DNA of 64,000 nt, from NCBI RefSeq assembly GCF_001717955.1, contig NZ_CP014168.1:2141501-2205500 (forward strand), read 5' to 3'. The notes beneath the pieces were generated by a model. That model saw nothing but the letters and a program-made list of their open reading frames with translations, made no database searches and was not told the origin of the DNA. This DNA comes from Sphingomonas panacis (lineage in GTDB: Bacteria > Pseudomonadota > Alphaproteobacteria > Sphingomonadales > Sphingomonadaceae). Positions 19,447-27,283 of the stretch are shown here, in pieces. Within the stretch, counting starts at the first letter, position 1, and every line of letters starts with the position of its first letter. The translations under genes were made by a program, and so were the position numbers.

Positions 19447-19470
19447 GCGCCGCCCACGGATGGACGGCGC
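19447..19470 (-). promoter_or_regulatory. GC-rich hairpin in the rplM leader
   Basis: A 9-bp stem with one mismatch (GCGCCGCCC paired with GGACGGCGC, 6-nt loop) lies 31 nt upstream of the rplM ATG. If transcribed on the minus strand it is followed by CTTTCGTTTCG. It could be a ribosomal-protein leader or attenuator. No L13 leader motif could be verified by eye, so this is a structural observation only. Confidence 0.35.
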
Positions 19471-19555
19471 TTGGTGGCGGGCTAATGTTGCAGAACCGCG
19501 CGCAAGTCAAGCAAAGTGCCGGTTTGCTGACGGGTATTGTGATACCTGTCAGTTT

Positions 19556-20605
19556 TCAGCGGCGCTGCCGGCCGATCGCGTGCACGCCCCAGGTGGTGGC
19601 GATCACCAGCAGCGCGCCCCCCAATTGGTGCAAGGCGGCCAGGGTGATATCGACACCGCTCATCACGGTGGCGATGCCGAGCAGGATCTGCACGCCGAAC
19701 GCGCTGTGGATCGCGACCGAAGCCATGCGGTTCCGCGCGCGCTTCGCCGCCCGCGCGAGCACGATCAGCGCCGCGACCAGGACCCACGCCCACCAGCGAT
19801 GGATGAAATGGACCAGCGACGGATCATCGAGCAGCAACGCGCCGAGCGGGCGCGTGCCGAGCACCTCGTGCGGGAAGAACCGCCCGTTCATCAGCGGCCA
19901 TTCGTTGGTGACCAGCCCGGCGCGCAGCCCCGCCATCAGCGCGCCATAGAGCAATTGCACCGCCAGCACGGCACCGACGAGCGCGCCGAACCCGGTCAGC
20001 CGCGCCGGTCGCGCGTAGGAATTGGCGGCGAGCGCGCGCAGATCGAGCGCGGTCCACACCAGCCCGGCGAGCGTGAACAGGGCGGTGAGCAGATGCGCCG
20101 CCAGCCACAACGGCGCGACCTCGGTCCGAACCGACAGGCCCGAGCGCACCATCAGCCAGCCGAACGCACCTTGCAGCCCGCCGAGCGCGAGCAGCGCGAC
20201 CAGCCGCCAGCCATAGCCGCGCGGGATCTGCCGTCGCACCGCAAACCACAGCAGCGGCACCGCAAACACCGTGCCGATCAGCCGGCCGAGCAGCCGGTGG
20301 AGATATTCCCAGAAGAAGATGTGCTTGAACCCGGCCAGCGTCATGCCGTGGTGGATCGCCTCATATTGCGGAATGCGGCGGTAATTGGCGAACTCGGCCT
20401 GCCACTGGCTCTCCGTCAGCGGCGGGACCACGCCGGTGATCGGCTTCCACTGGGTGATCGACAGCCCCGATTCGGTAAGGCGCGTGACGCCGCCGACCAC
20501 GACGATCAGCACGATCATCGCGGCGACGACATAGAGCCAGCGGATCATCGCGAGTGGAACGGCCGGCCGGCCTGAGAGCGGCCGGCCCGAGAGCAGCTTT
20601 AGCAT
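19556..20605 (-). CDS. ctaA: Heme A synthase (COX15/CtaA family)
   Basis: Inner-membrane heme A synthase, which converts heme O to heme A for cytochrome aa3 oxidase. About 349 residues with eight transmembrane segments. The alphaproteobacterial type-2 signature GGVTRLTESGLSITQWKPITGVVPP lies near residue 40. The conserved heme-ligand histidines are in EAIHHGMTLAGFKHIFFWEYLHRLLGR and LVHFIHRWWAW, and the last pair includes ALHQLGGALL. A GTG directly precedes the ATG and could also start the protein. It stands alone between rplM and the WYL regulator. Confidence 0.94.
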   Translation of the reverse strand: MLKLLSGRPLSGRPAVPLAMIRWLYVVAAMIVLIVVVGGVTRLTESGLSITQWKPITGVVPPLTESQWQAEFANYRRIPQYEAIHHGMTLAGFKHIFFWEYLHRLLGRLIGTVFAVPLLWFAVRRQIPRGYGWRLVALLALGGLQGAFGWLMVRSGLSVRTEVAPLWLAAHLLTALFTLAGLVWTALDLRALAANSYARPARLTGFGALVGAVLAVQLLYGALMAGLRAGLVTNEWPLMNGRFFPHEVLGTRPLGALLLDDPSLVHFIHRWWAWVLVAALIVLARAAKRARNRMASVAIHSAFGVQILLGIATVMSGVDITLAALHQLGGALLVIATTWGVHAIGRQRR

Positions 20606-20727
20606 CACATATGCGTAGCGACCTCGCGGCGCGCCGTCGATTGGACAAATTGGCGAGGGCGTGGGGGGCGAGTCAGGCTGGATTCGGGAGGGATGGGCGG
20701 TAGTTGACGCGTCTCACGTCCCCAGCC

Positions 20728-21459
20728 CTACCGAACACGATGATATTTCGGGGAATCCTCTTGCGGGCTCTTGGCAAGTTCGGCCGCTCGCCAAGCCTCC
20801 CAACGGCGATGCAGATCGCGCTTCGGCTCCGGGATCGGCTGATTCAGAGCTTCGGCGGCCACCATCCGATCGGTGCGGAAGTGGCGAAATCCGTGTCGCA
20901 CCTCACACCATGCGATCAGGATGCGATGGGTATCCGAATAGCCCAGGATGATCGGCCAGACCGTCCGCTCGGTTCGTTCGCCGTTAGCGGCACGATAGAG
21001 GAGGCGTAGCTTCGACCGCGAGCGGATCGCATCCCGCAACGTTGCCGGGTCCACGGCTTCCTCGATCGGGTCAAGGCGCGGTGGGACGCCCGTACTCGGC
21101 ATCGTGATGAATGGCCGGAGATGCGCGGGAACAGCCGTGGCGACCTTGGCCAGAACGTCGTTCGCGGCAGGGGAGAGATGCGGATCGCCGCGCCCGGCGA
21201 CCCACTGTGCGCCCAGGACAATGGCTTCCAACTCCACCTGGGTCAGCATCAGCGGCGGCATGTCGTATTCGGCCGCCAGCAGATATCCGAGGCCAGCCTC
21301 GCCGATGATCGGCACCCGCTGCCCCATGAGATCGGCGATATCGCGGTACACGGTGCGCGTTGAAACCTCCAACTCAGCAGCCACGGCGGCGGCGGTTACC
21401 GGCCGCGTCGATCGGCGAAGAACCTGGATGATCTGAAAAAGGCGTTCGGCGCGACGCAA
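20728..21459 (-). CDS. WYL-domain (YafY-type) HTH transcriptional regulator
   Basis: Protein of 243 residues. An N-terminal HTH_11 domain (MRRAERLFQIIQVLRRSTRPVTAAAVAAELEVSTRTVYRDI) is followed by a WYL sensor domain from about residue 140 (LRLLYRAANGERTERTVWPIILGY), whose ligand is unknown. It is divergent from the VOC gene with 86 bp between starts. That gap contains a perfect palindrome, so the regulator probably controls itself and the VOC gene. Confidence 0.9.
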   Translation of the reverse strand: MRRAERLFQIIQVLRRSTRPVTAAAVAAELEVSTRTVYRDIADLMGQRVPIIGEAGLGYLLAAEYDMPPLMLTQVELEAIVLGAQWVAGRGDPHLSPAANDVLAKVATAVPAHLRPFITMPSTGVPPRLDPIEEAVDPATLRDAIRSRSKLRLLYRAANGERTERTVWPIILGYSDTHRILIAWCEVRHGFRHFRTDRMVAAEALNQPIPEPKRDLHRRWEAWRAAELAKSPQEDSPKYHRVR

Positions 21460-21472
21460 CGGCTGATGACTC

Positions 21473-21496
21473 CTGCTGACACAACGGTGTCAGCAG
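21473..21496. promoter_or_regulatory. Perfect 10-bp-arm palindrome, likely WYL regulator operator
   Basis: CTGCTGACAC at 21473-21482, 4-nt spacer AACG, and GTGTCAGCAG at 21487-21496. It is centred in the divergent intergenic region between the WYL regulator (start 21459) and the VOC gene (start 21546). GACAC-N4-GTGTC fits the type of site bound by YafY-like HTH regulators, but binding here is inferred. Confidence 0.65.
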
Positions 21497-21545
21497 TGCT
21501 GCGCTAAGACGCCACCGCACACAAGAACCAACCGGGAATGCAGCC

Positions 21546-21944
21546 ATGAAGTTCACATCCGTCCGCCTGATCGCCGCCGACATCAAGGCGATGGTGACCT
21601 TCTATGAGCTGGTGACGGGTCAAACCGCCGATTGGCTCGCGCCGCAATTCGCCGAGATCGTCACGCCGGCCGCGACTCTCGCCATCGGCAGCGTGGAGAC
21701 GGTGGCGGCTTTTGCCGAAGGGAGCGCGGAGCCGAGCGCTAACCGCACCGCCATTCTGGAGTTCATGGTCGCGGATATCGATGCCGTCTTCGATCGTCTG
21801 AAAGGCAAGGCCGAGCTGGTGCATGAGCCCAAACTGCTGCCGTGGGGAAATCGCACGTTCCAAGTCCGTGATCCTGAAGGCTCGCCCGTCAGCATCTTCA
21901 TGCCTTTCACCGATGCCGCAAAGGCTCGCTTCGGATCACGATAG
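21546..21944 (+). CDS. VOC-family glyoxalase/dioxygenase-like protein
   Basis: Protein of 132 residues with the paired beta-alpha-beta-beta-beta repeats of the vicinal oxygen chelate superfamily. It starts MKFTSVRLIAADIKAMVTFYELVTG and ends with VRDPEGSPVSIFMPF. The usual ligand residues are hard to assign: a Glu in AILEFMVADIDAVFDRLK is visible, but the first His is absent. The substrate is unknown. VOC genes paired with a YafY-type regulator are common, and function as a detoxifying or resistance protein is plausible but unproven. Confidence 0.85.
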   Translation: MKFTSVRLIAADIKAMVTFYELVTGQTADWLAPQFAEIVTPAATLAIGSVETVAAFAEGSAEPSANRTAILEFMVADIDAVFDRLKGKAELVHEPKLLPWGNRTFQVRDPEGSPVSIFMPFTDAAKARFGSR

Positions 21945-22054
21945 GCTCCCGTACCGCGTGGCGCGGGCCTTTCCTGAAAACGAACCGCCCAACGGCATAG
22001 TCCGGCGGCATCTACGGACACGTCGATCCGGCGTATGCCGCAAAATCTCGCGAT

Positions 22055-22070
22055 GATATGTTGTAACTTC
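22055..22070 (+). promoter_or_regulatory. Zur-box-like sequence upstream of merC-type gene
   Basis: GATATGTTGTAACTTC lies 29-44 nt upstream of the merC-like start. It resembles one and a half arms of the alphaproteobacterial Zur consensus (ATGTTATA-ATAACAT), with the right half degenerate. Zinc control of the following gene would fit, but this match is by eye only. Confidence 0.3.
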
Positions 22071-22098
22071 GAACCCGCCATGCCACATGCGGCTGGCC

Positions 22099-22491
22099 AT
22101 GACTGCTCACGTCCATCATCCCGCGATCCACTGGATCGAGTCGCGCTTCGACGGTCTTGCGATCGGCCTTTCCGGGCTGTGCGTGATCCACTGCGTCGCC
22201 AGTTCGGTGTTGGTCGCGCTGGCGGCGTCGGCGGGCGGCTTGTTGCTCAATCCGATCTTTCACGAAGTCGGCCTGTCGATCGCGATCCTGCTCGGCGTGA
22301 TCGCGCTTGGGCGCGGCGCGGTGTCGCACGGCTATATGCTGCCGGCTGCGGTCGGTTCGCTCGGCCTCGGCATGATGGCCGGTGCGATGTCGCTGCCCCA
22401 TGATAGCGGCGGTGGCGAGACGATCTGGACGCTGGTCGGCGTCGCAATCCTCGCGCTCGGGCATGATCTCAACCGTCGCGCGGCGAATTAG
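22099..22491 (+). CDS. MerC domain-containing membrane protein
   Basis: Protein of 130 residues with four predicted transmembrane helices. The MerC-like feature is GLAIGLSGLCVIHCVASSVLVAL, whose two cysteines (spaced CVIHC) are the metal-binding pair in mercury transporters. The N-terminus (MTAHVHHPAIHW) is His-rich, which suits a metal-handling role. No merR, merA or merP neighbours are present, so this is probably a chromosomal homologue in zinc or other metal homeostasis rather than a mercury operon. An ATG four codons upstream is an alternative start. Confidence 0.8.
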   Translation: MTAHVHHPAIHWIESRFDGLAIGLSGLCVIHCVASSVLVALAASAGGLLLNPIFHEVGLSIAILLGVIALGRGAVSHGYMLPAAVGSLGLGMMAGAMSLPHDSGGGETIWTLVGVAILALGHDLNRRAAN

Positions 22492-22607
22492 GCTCAGCCG
22501 CGCCTGGGGTGCCCGCCCGGTTCGCAAGATGAACAAATCTTCACGGAACAGCATGGGCTCGTCACCGGTACTGGCGAGACCAAGCATCTTGTTCGAATGG
22601 AGCCGCC

Positions 22608-22826
22608 ATGCGTTTCGTATCCCTTTTCGCCCTGCCGCTGCTGATGGTGTCGGCGTCGCCGGCGCTGGCCAAGGGCTGCATTCGCGGCGCGGCGGCGGGC
22701 GGCGTCGCCGGGCATTATGTCGGCAAGGGCCATGCGGTAATGGGCGCGATGGCGGGATGTGTCGCCGCGCACCATTATTACGCCAAGCAGGCACGCGCGC
22801 AGAAGGCCGCGCGCACGCACGGATAA
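22608..22826 (+). CDS. Small secreted Gly/Ala/His-rich protein
   Basis: Protein of 72 residues with a signal peptide (MRFVSLFALPLLMVSASPALAKG, cleavage after ALA). The mature part has a hydrophobic Gly-zipper-like stretch, CIRGAAAGGVAGHYVGKGHAVMGAMAGCVAAHHYYAK, with two Cys and four His. This resembles glycine-zipper proteins found in many proteobacteria. The remaining tail is basic. Function unknown. An AGCCGCC stretch precedes the ATG, so the ribosome site is weak. Confidence 0.65.
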   Translation: MRFVSLFALPLLMVSASPALAKGCIRGAAAGGVAGHYVGKGHAVMGAMAGCVAAHHYYAKQARAQKAARTHG

Positions 22827-22875
22827 GTCCAGCGCCTCTGGTTCGGGAACGGGATGCGGCGTATCGTCGCCGGCT

Positions 22876-23226
22876 ATGCTGTACCTCGCCCTCAAAGCCG
22901 CAATTTCGGGTGTGTTGATCGCGGCCGCTTCGACGCTGGCCAAACGCTATCCCGGTTTCGGGGCATTGGTGGCGTCGCTGCCGTTGGTGTCGGTGCTCGG
23001 CATGATCTGGCTGTGGAGCGAGAAGCCCGACGTCGAGACGATGGCGGCGCATACCGGGGCGACCTTCTGGTACGTGCTGCCGTCCTTGCCGATGTTCCTG
23101 CTGATTCCCGTCCTGCTGCGGCAAGGCCTGGGCTTCTGGGCATCGCTGGCGGCGGGGTGTTGTCTGACGATCCTGTTGTACGCCGCCATGACCTGGGCCG
23201 GGCCGCGCTTCGGACTGCGCCTCTGA
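22876..23226 (+). CDS. DUF3147-family membrane protein
   Basis: Protein of 116 residues with about four hydrophobic helices: LALKAAISGVLIAAASTLAKRYPGFGALVASLPLVSVLGMIWLW, then VLPSLPMFLLIPVLLRQGLGFW and a last helix LAAGCCLTILLYAAMTW. The pattern SxLAKRxPxxGxLxASLPLxSxLGMIWL is that of DUF3147. No function has been assigned to this family. The ATG is 47 nt after the stop of the preceding small gene; longer in-frame readings overlap that gene and are not preferred. Confidence 0.8.
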   Translation: MLYLALKAAISGVLIAAASTLAKRYPGFGALVASLPLVSVLGMIWLWSEKPDVETMAAHTGATFWYVLPSLPMFLLIPVLLRQGLGFWASLAAGCCLTILLYAAMTWAGPRFGLRL

Positions 23227-23241
23227 ATCTCCGTTGGCCGG

Positions 23242-24021
23242 TTACGCCCGGCGTTGCAGCATCGGCGCTTCGTCGCGGCGAAGCGTGAGGATTTCCACGC
23301 CGTCGGGCGTCACGGCGACCGTGTGTTCGAACTGGGCAGAGAGCTTGCGATCGTTGGTGACGACGGTCCAGCCGTCGTCCTCGGTCGAGACCTTGCGCGT
23401 GCCCTGGTTGAGCATCGGCTCGATCGTGAAGACCATTCCCTCGCGCAATTTGAGCCCCGTGCCCGGCTTCCCGAACGCCATGACCTGCGGTTCCTCGTGC
23501 ATCTCGCGGCCGATGCCGTGCCCGCAATAATCGCGGACGATCGCATAGCCATGCTTCCTGGCGTGGCGTTCGATCGCGAAGCCGATGTCGCCGAGATGTG
23601 CGCCGGGCCGCACCGCGCGGATGCCGTGCCACATCGCCTCCTGCGCGACTTTCACAAGTCGGCGCGCGGCGGGCGGGGCGTTGCCGACGAGGTAGGTCTT
23701 GCTCGAATCGGCGATGAACCCGTTCTTTTCGAGCGTGATGTCGAGATTGATGATGTCGCCGTCGCGGATGATCTCGTCGGCGTTCGGAACGCCATGGCAG
23801 ACGACATGGTTGATCGAGCAGTTCAGGACATATTTGAAGCCATATTGCCCCTTGCTCGCCGGGCGCGCGGCAAGATCGACGGTGATGAAGCGGTCGACCA
23901 TGTCGTTGACCTGCATCGTCGACAGGCCGGCGAGATCCTGGCCGTCGAGCATCTCGAACACCGAGGCGAGCAATTTGCCCGAGATGCGCATCAGCGCGAG
24001 CTCGTCGGCGGTCTTGACCAT
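23242..24021 (-). CDS. map: Type I methionine aminopeptidase, ParD-linked copy
   Basis: Removes the initiator methionine from nascent proteins. The 259-residue sequence keeps all active-site ligands: His76 (VCHGVP), Asp94 (INLDIT), Asp105 (IADSSKT), His168 (GHGIGREMHEEP), Glu201 (FTIEPM) and Glu232 (FEHTVA). The stretch around Asp105 reads GFIADSSKTYLVG where housekeeping enzymes usually have HGDTSRMF-like residues, so this may be a divergent second copy. Its ATG lies one nucleotide after the stop of the ParD-like gene, which implies co-translation and common control. Confidence 0.93.
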   Translation of the reverse strand: MVKTADELALMRISGKLLASVFEMLDGQDLAGLSTMQVNDMVDRFITVDLAARPASKGQYGFKYVLNCSINHVVCHGVPNADEIIRDGDIINLDITLEKNGFIADSSKTYLVGNAPPAARRLVKVAQEAMWHGIRAVRPGAHLGDIGFAIERHARKHGYAIVRDYCGHGIGREMHEEPQVMAFGKPGTGLKLREGMVFTIEPMLNQGTRKVSTEDDGWTVVTNDRKLSAQFEHTVAVTPDGVEILTLRRDEAPMLQRRA

Positions 24022-24022
24022 G

Positions 24023-24229
24023 TCAGGCGGTCGGCGCGTCGGCGAGATGGAGGTTGGCGGCGGCGATCTGCGCCTGGACGATGTCGTTGAACGAGAGCGT
24101 CGGATTCGTTTCGGCGAGCATGCCGATCTTCATCCAGAACTCCGCCTGGGCGTTGATCGACCGGCACATCACGCTGCTGGCGCGGCGCGCTTCCTCATGC
24201 AGATCGTCGGCGATTTTCACGATGCCCAT
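24023..24229 (-). CDS. ParD-like family protein
   Basis: Protein of 68 residues (MGIVKIADDLHEEARRAS...). It matches the ParD_like family: a short ribbon-helix-helix-like protein related to type II antitoxins, with the conserved segment SRAxSVMCRSINAQAEFWMKIGMLAE and the C-terminal LSFNDIVQAQIA. No ParE-type toxin lies next to it; instead map follows one nucleotide later. An AAGGTAGG ribosome site precedes the ATG and overlaps the edge of the 42-bp palindrome. An alternative start five codons upstream (MKGRH) would lie partly inside that palindrome. Confidence 0.85.
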   Translation of the reverse strand: MGIVKIADDLHEEARRASSVMCRSINAQAEFWMKIGMLAETNPTLSFNDIVQAQIAAANLHLADAPTA

Positions 24230-24236
24230 ATGCCTA

Positions 24237-24278
24237 CCTTTCACTATACGAACCGTATATGGTTCGTATAGTGAAAGG
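24237..24278. promoter_or_regulatory. 42-bp palindrome with perfect 18-bp arms upstream of parD-like/map
   Basis: The left arm CCTTTCACTATACGAACC (24237-24254) is exactly complementary to the right arm (24261-24278) around a 6-nt GTATAT centre. It is AT-rich compared with its surroundings. It starts 8 nt before the parD-like ATG and ends 18 nt from the flippase stop. It could be an operator for the ParD-like protein, a terminator for the flippase gene, or a leader hairpin that hides the parD ribosome site. Confidence 0.8.
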
Positions 24279-24295
24279 TCAACACGCGCGTGCCG

Positions 24296-25834
24296 CTAGT
24301 GGCCGAGCGCCTTCAGCACCGTACGGATATTGCCGGGCGCGAGAATGAGCAGGATCGCCGCGCAGGCAAGCGCGCCGCTGCCCAGCCGTACCGCCAGCGC
24401 CGGCAGGTGGAACGGCGTGACCGGCAGGGCTTCGCTCGCCGCCAGCGCATAGCCCGCCACCAGCGCGCAGGCGAGCGCGAGCCGGCGAAGGTCGTGGCCG
24501 GTACGCTCGACGCGGCGGGTCGCGGCGATGCAGCCGATCAGGATCGTCGCAGAGACGATCGCCGCGATCCACGCCGCCGCGATCGCGCCATAGTGTGGGA
24601 TCAATATAATATTCGCGACGACGCCGAGCAGTGAAGGGGGGGTCGTCATCCAGCTCGCGAGGCCGGGGCGCTTGTGGAACATCAGTTCCTTGGTGAATTG
24701 CAACTGGATGCCATCGAGCATCACCGCCAGCACCAGCGCGGGTGTCATGTGCGCGGCGCCGGCATAGCGCGGCGGCCCGAGGAAGCGGATCAGTTCGGGG
24801 GTGACCGCCATCACCGCGACCGAGAGCATCGCCAGCACGGCGACGATCGCCATGTCCATCGCCGCGATCAGCGGCAGCGCGGCTTCGCCCTGGCGGCGCT
24901 TTTCGTAGAAGAACGGCAGATAGGCGGCGTTGAACGCGCCCATCAGCACCGACAGCGGGGCCATGCCGCTCGCGCTGAGCTGATAGAGGCCGAGGTCGGT
25001 CATCGATACCGAGCGGCCGATGATGACCCGGTCCGCCATCCGCCGCAGCCATGTCGACATCGCGACCGGCAGCGTCCTGATGCCATACGCGAGGTTCTCG
25101 CGCATCTGCCCCCACGGCAGCGGACCCGGCGTGTGGTTGCGGCGCAGGAAGCGCGCCCCAGCGGCGAGCGCGACGATCCCCGCGCCGATCGCATAGCCGT
25201 AGAACGCCCCCGCCGCGCCCCAGCCGGCCAGCACCAGCGCGAGGCTGGCGACTGCCTGCAACAGCGCCTGGCTGAGCTGGATCTGGATGAACGCCCTGGC
25301 GCGGCGCTCGGCGCGGGCGTTGGCGAGGTTGAACGCCACCACCGCCTGAAGCGACGATCCCACGAGCAGCAGCGGCACGAACGGCAGCGGTGGGATCGCG
25401 CCGCCGCTGATCCACGGCCAGATCATCACCAAGGGCGCGAACAGCAGCAGCGCCGTGCCGACCGCCACCGCGATCCGCAGCACGAAGCCGACGACGAGGA
25501 AGCGGCGGATCTCATGCGGGTCGTGGTGGTCGTAATAGAGCCGCGTCGTGGCGGCATCGAGCCCGAGGCCGGAGACGATCAGCAGCACGTTGAGCACGGT
25601 CATGCAGAAGCCCCACGCGCCGAACTCGCCGGTGCTCCACACGCGCGTGTAGAGCGGCACGAGCAACAGCGGGAACAGCCGGTTGATCACCGTGCCGAGC
25701 AGATAGGCGCCGGTGTTCGTCACCATCCGGCTTGCGCCGAGCCGGCGAATCAGACTGCCTGCCACTGAACCCCCGCTGCCCGCCACGCCGATCGGCCGTC
25801 GCACGGCGATAGCCGAGCGGCGCGGCGAGGTCAC
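24296..25834 (-). CDS. Oligosaccharide flippase (Wzx-type polysaccharide biosynthesis protein)
   Basis: Inner-membrane protein of up to 512 residues with 12-14 helices, of the MOP superfamily (polysaccharide_synt type). It would flip undecaprenyl-linked repeat units to the periplasm. The characteristic N-terminal helices are TNTGAYLLGTVINRLFPLLLVPLYTRVWSTGEFGAWGF. The GTG at 25834 lacks a clear ribosome site, and an ATG at 25726 (MVTNTGAY) is a good alternative. It opens the exopolysaccharide region and is divergent from the ligase-like gene. Confidence 0.88.
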   Translation of the reverse strand: MTSPRRSAIAVRRPIGVAGSGGSVAGSLIRRLGASRMVTNTGAYLLGTVINRLFPLLLVPLYTRVWSTGEFGAWGFCMTVLNVLLIVSGLGLDAATTRLYYDHHDPHEIRRFLVVGFVLRIAVAVGTALLLFAPLVMIWPWISGGAIPPLPFVPLLLVGSSLQAVVAFNLANARAERRARAFIQIQLSQALLQAVASLALVLAGWGAAGAFYGYAIGAGIVALAAGARFLRRNHTPGPLPWGQMRENLAYGIRTLPVAMSTWLRRMADRVIIGRSVSMTDLGLYQLSASGMAPLSVLMGAFNAAYLPFFYEKRRQGEAALPLIAAMDMAIVAVLAMLSVAVMAVTPELIRFLGPPRYAGAAHMTPALVLAVMLDGIQLQFTKELMFHKRPGLASWMTTPPSLLGVVANIILIPHYGAIAAAWIAAIVSATILIGCIAATRRVERTGHDLRRLALACALVAGYALAASEALPVTPFHLPALAVRLGSGALACAAILLILAPGNIRTVLKALGH

Positions 25835-25943
25835 GCGGGCACATAGTGCGAACCGATTGCTCCGTTACGGTGCGGACGCCTTGTTCCACGATGCCGCTCC
25901 CGCGCATGGCGGGTGATGTCGGAAGCGGGGGCAGCGGGAGCGC

Positions 25944-27278
25944 GTGAGCAGGGTCGTCAGCCATCGCCACCGCGCGCCGCTCCGGCGTGATCGCGACAGG
26001 CGCGCGCGGCCGCGCGCTGCGGATGGCGGGCGCTTTGCCAGGCGGGCCGTGTTCGCGGCGATGGTCCTGCTCGTGCTGTCATTGTGCTACAAGATCGCCG
26101 CGCTCGGCGTGATCGTTATGCTGGCGCTGGGCGTCGCGATCTGGACGTGCCGCGCGAGCTTCCGCCGCTTCGACAGCGTGTTCGTGCTCGCGCTCGCCTA
26201 TATCGCCGATGCGACGGTGACGAGTTTCATGGTGTCCTATCCCGCCGGCGTGGCGCGGACGGTGCAGTTCTGCATCATCGTGATCGCGCTGATCGGCCTG
26301 TACGCTTATGCGCAATCGGCGAAGCGCGCCGACGCGGAGGTCCTGCTCAAAGGCATGGGTGTGCTGTGCGCGCTCGTCACCGCGCATCTGGTGGGGTGGC
26401 ATGTGCTGCACCACCATCTCGTCACGTGGAAATATCTGTCCGACACCAAGCTGATCCTGTCGCTGGCGCTGATGCCGCTGTTCGGGCTGGAGGACTGGAT
26501 CACGCGCAAGGGGCGCTATCTCTTTCCGGGGCTGGTGCTGCTCGCCTTCGCGATCGTGCTGCTGAGCGGCGAGCGCAAGGCGCTGATCCTGTTCTGTGCC
26601 TTGTTCGCGCTGTGCCGCTTTCCGCTGGGTGCGAAGCTCGGCCTCGCCGGAATGATCGGCGCGGTCGCGGCAAGCGCGCTGCTGCTCGACGATGGCTATA
26701 TCCACCGCGAACTGGCCAGCGCCGGGCGCGATTATTCGCACACGCCGACGCGCTATTTCTTCACCGTGCAGAGCATCTACGACCAGAGCGACATGGTCCG
26801 CGAGTTCGTCAATCGCAACGCCTGGACTTTGTTCACGCATCATCCCGCGTTCGGGGTGGGCGCCACCGGTTATTGGGCGTGGGCGGCGGCGACCTATGGC
26901 CCGACCGGCTTCGCGATGAACGTCCATGGTGAAGTCCACCGCATCCCGGCCGAGGGCGGCGTGTTCGGCATCGCGATCGTCGCGGGCTTCTTCGGCCTCG
27001 CGCTGTGGCGGGCGCTGCGCCATCTGGCGAACACCGGCGGGTTCGCGGCGGCATCGCTCGACCGGATGCCGCTCTACGGCATCATCCTGCTGCTGAGCTA
27101 TTGCTATGCCGAGGCGGTCGATACGGCGATGCTGCTGCTGATCGGCGGGGTAGGGGTGATCGTCGGCACGCTGCCGAAGACGGGGCGCAGCTTGCGCGCG
27201 CGGCGCGCGCGGTTCGCCCGATCCGGTTCCGCGGTGCCGGCGCCCGTCCTGTCCGGCAGCCTGCGCAGCCGCGCCTGA
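25944..27278 (+). CDS. O-antigen ligase/polymerase-like membrane protein
   Basis: Protein of 444 residues with about ten to twelve transmembrane helices and a large periplasmic loop (residues 250-330, YSHTPTRYFFTVQSIYDQSDMVREFVNRNAWTLFTHHPAFGVGATGYWAWA). This HPxxGxG-like motif and topology are those of the Wzy/WaaL family. In an exopolysaccharide cluster with a flippase it most likely polymerises repeat units. The GTG start follows a GGGAG stretch. The N-terminus is very Arg-rich (residues 8-35) before the first helix, which may mean the real start is at a later codon. Confidence 0.82.
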   Translation: MSRVVSHRHRAPLRRDRDRRARPRAADGGRFARRAVFAAMVLLVLSLCYKIAALGVIVMLALGVAIWTCRASFRRFDSVFVLALAYIADATVTSFMVSYPAGVARTVQFCIIVIALIGLYAYAQSAKRADAEVLLKGMGVLCALVTAHLVGWHVLHHHLVTWKYLSDTKLILSLALMPLFGLEDWITRKGRYLFPGLVLLAFAIVLLSGERKALILFCALFALCRFPLGAKLGLAGMIGAVAASALLLDDGYIHRELASAGRDYSHTPTRYFFTVQSIYDQSDMVREFVNRNAWTLFTHHPAFGVGATGYWAWAAATYGPTGFAMNVHGEVHRIPAEGGVFGIAIVAGFFGLALWRALRHLANTGGFAAASLDRMPLYGIILLLSYCYAEAVDTAMLLLIGGVGVIVGTLPKTGRSLRARRARFARSGSAVPAPVLSGSLRSRA

Positions 27279-27283
27279 CGCCT

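Noticed and set aside
22099..22491. Mercury resistance operon
   Set aside because: The MerC-like gene stands alone without merR, merA, merP or merT.
24023..24229. A complete ParDE toxin-antitoxin system
   Set aside because: Only the ParD-like half is present. The next gene is map and no ParE-like frame lies on either side.
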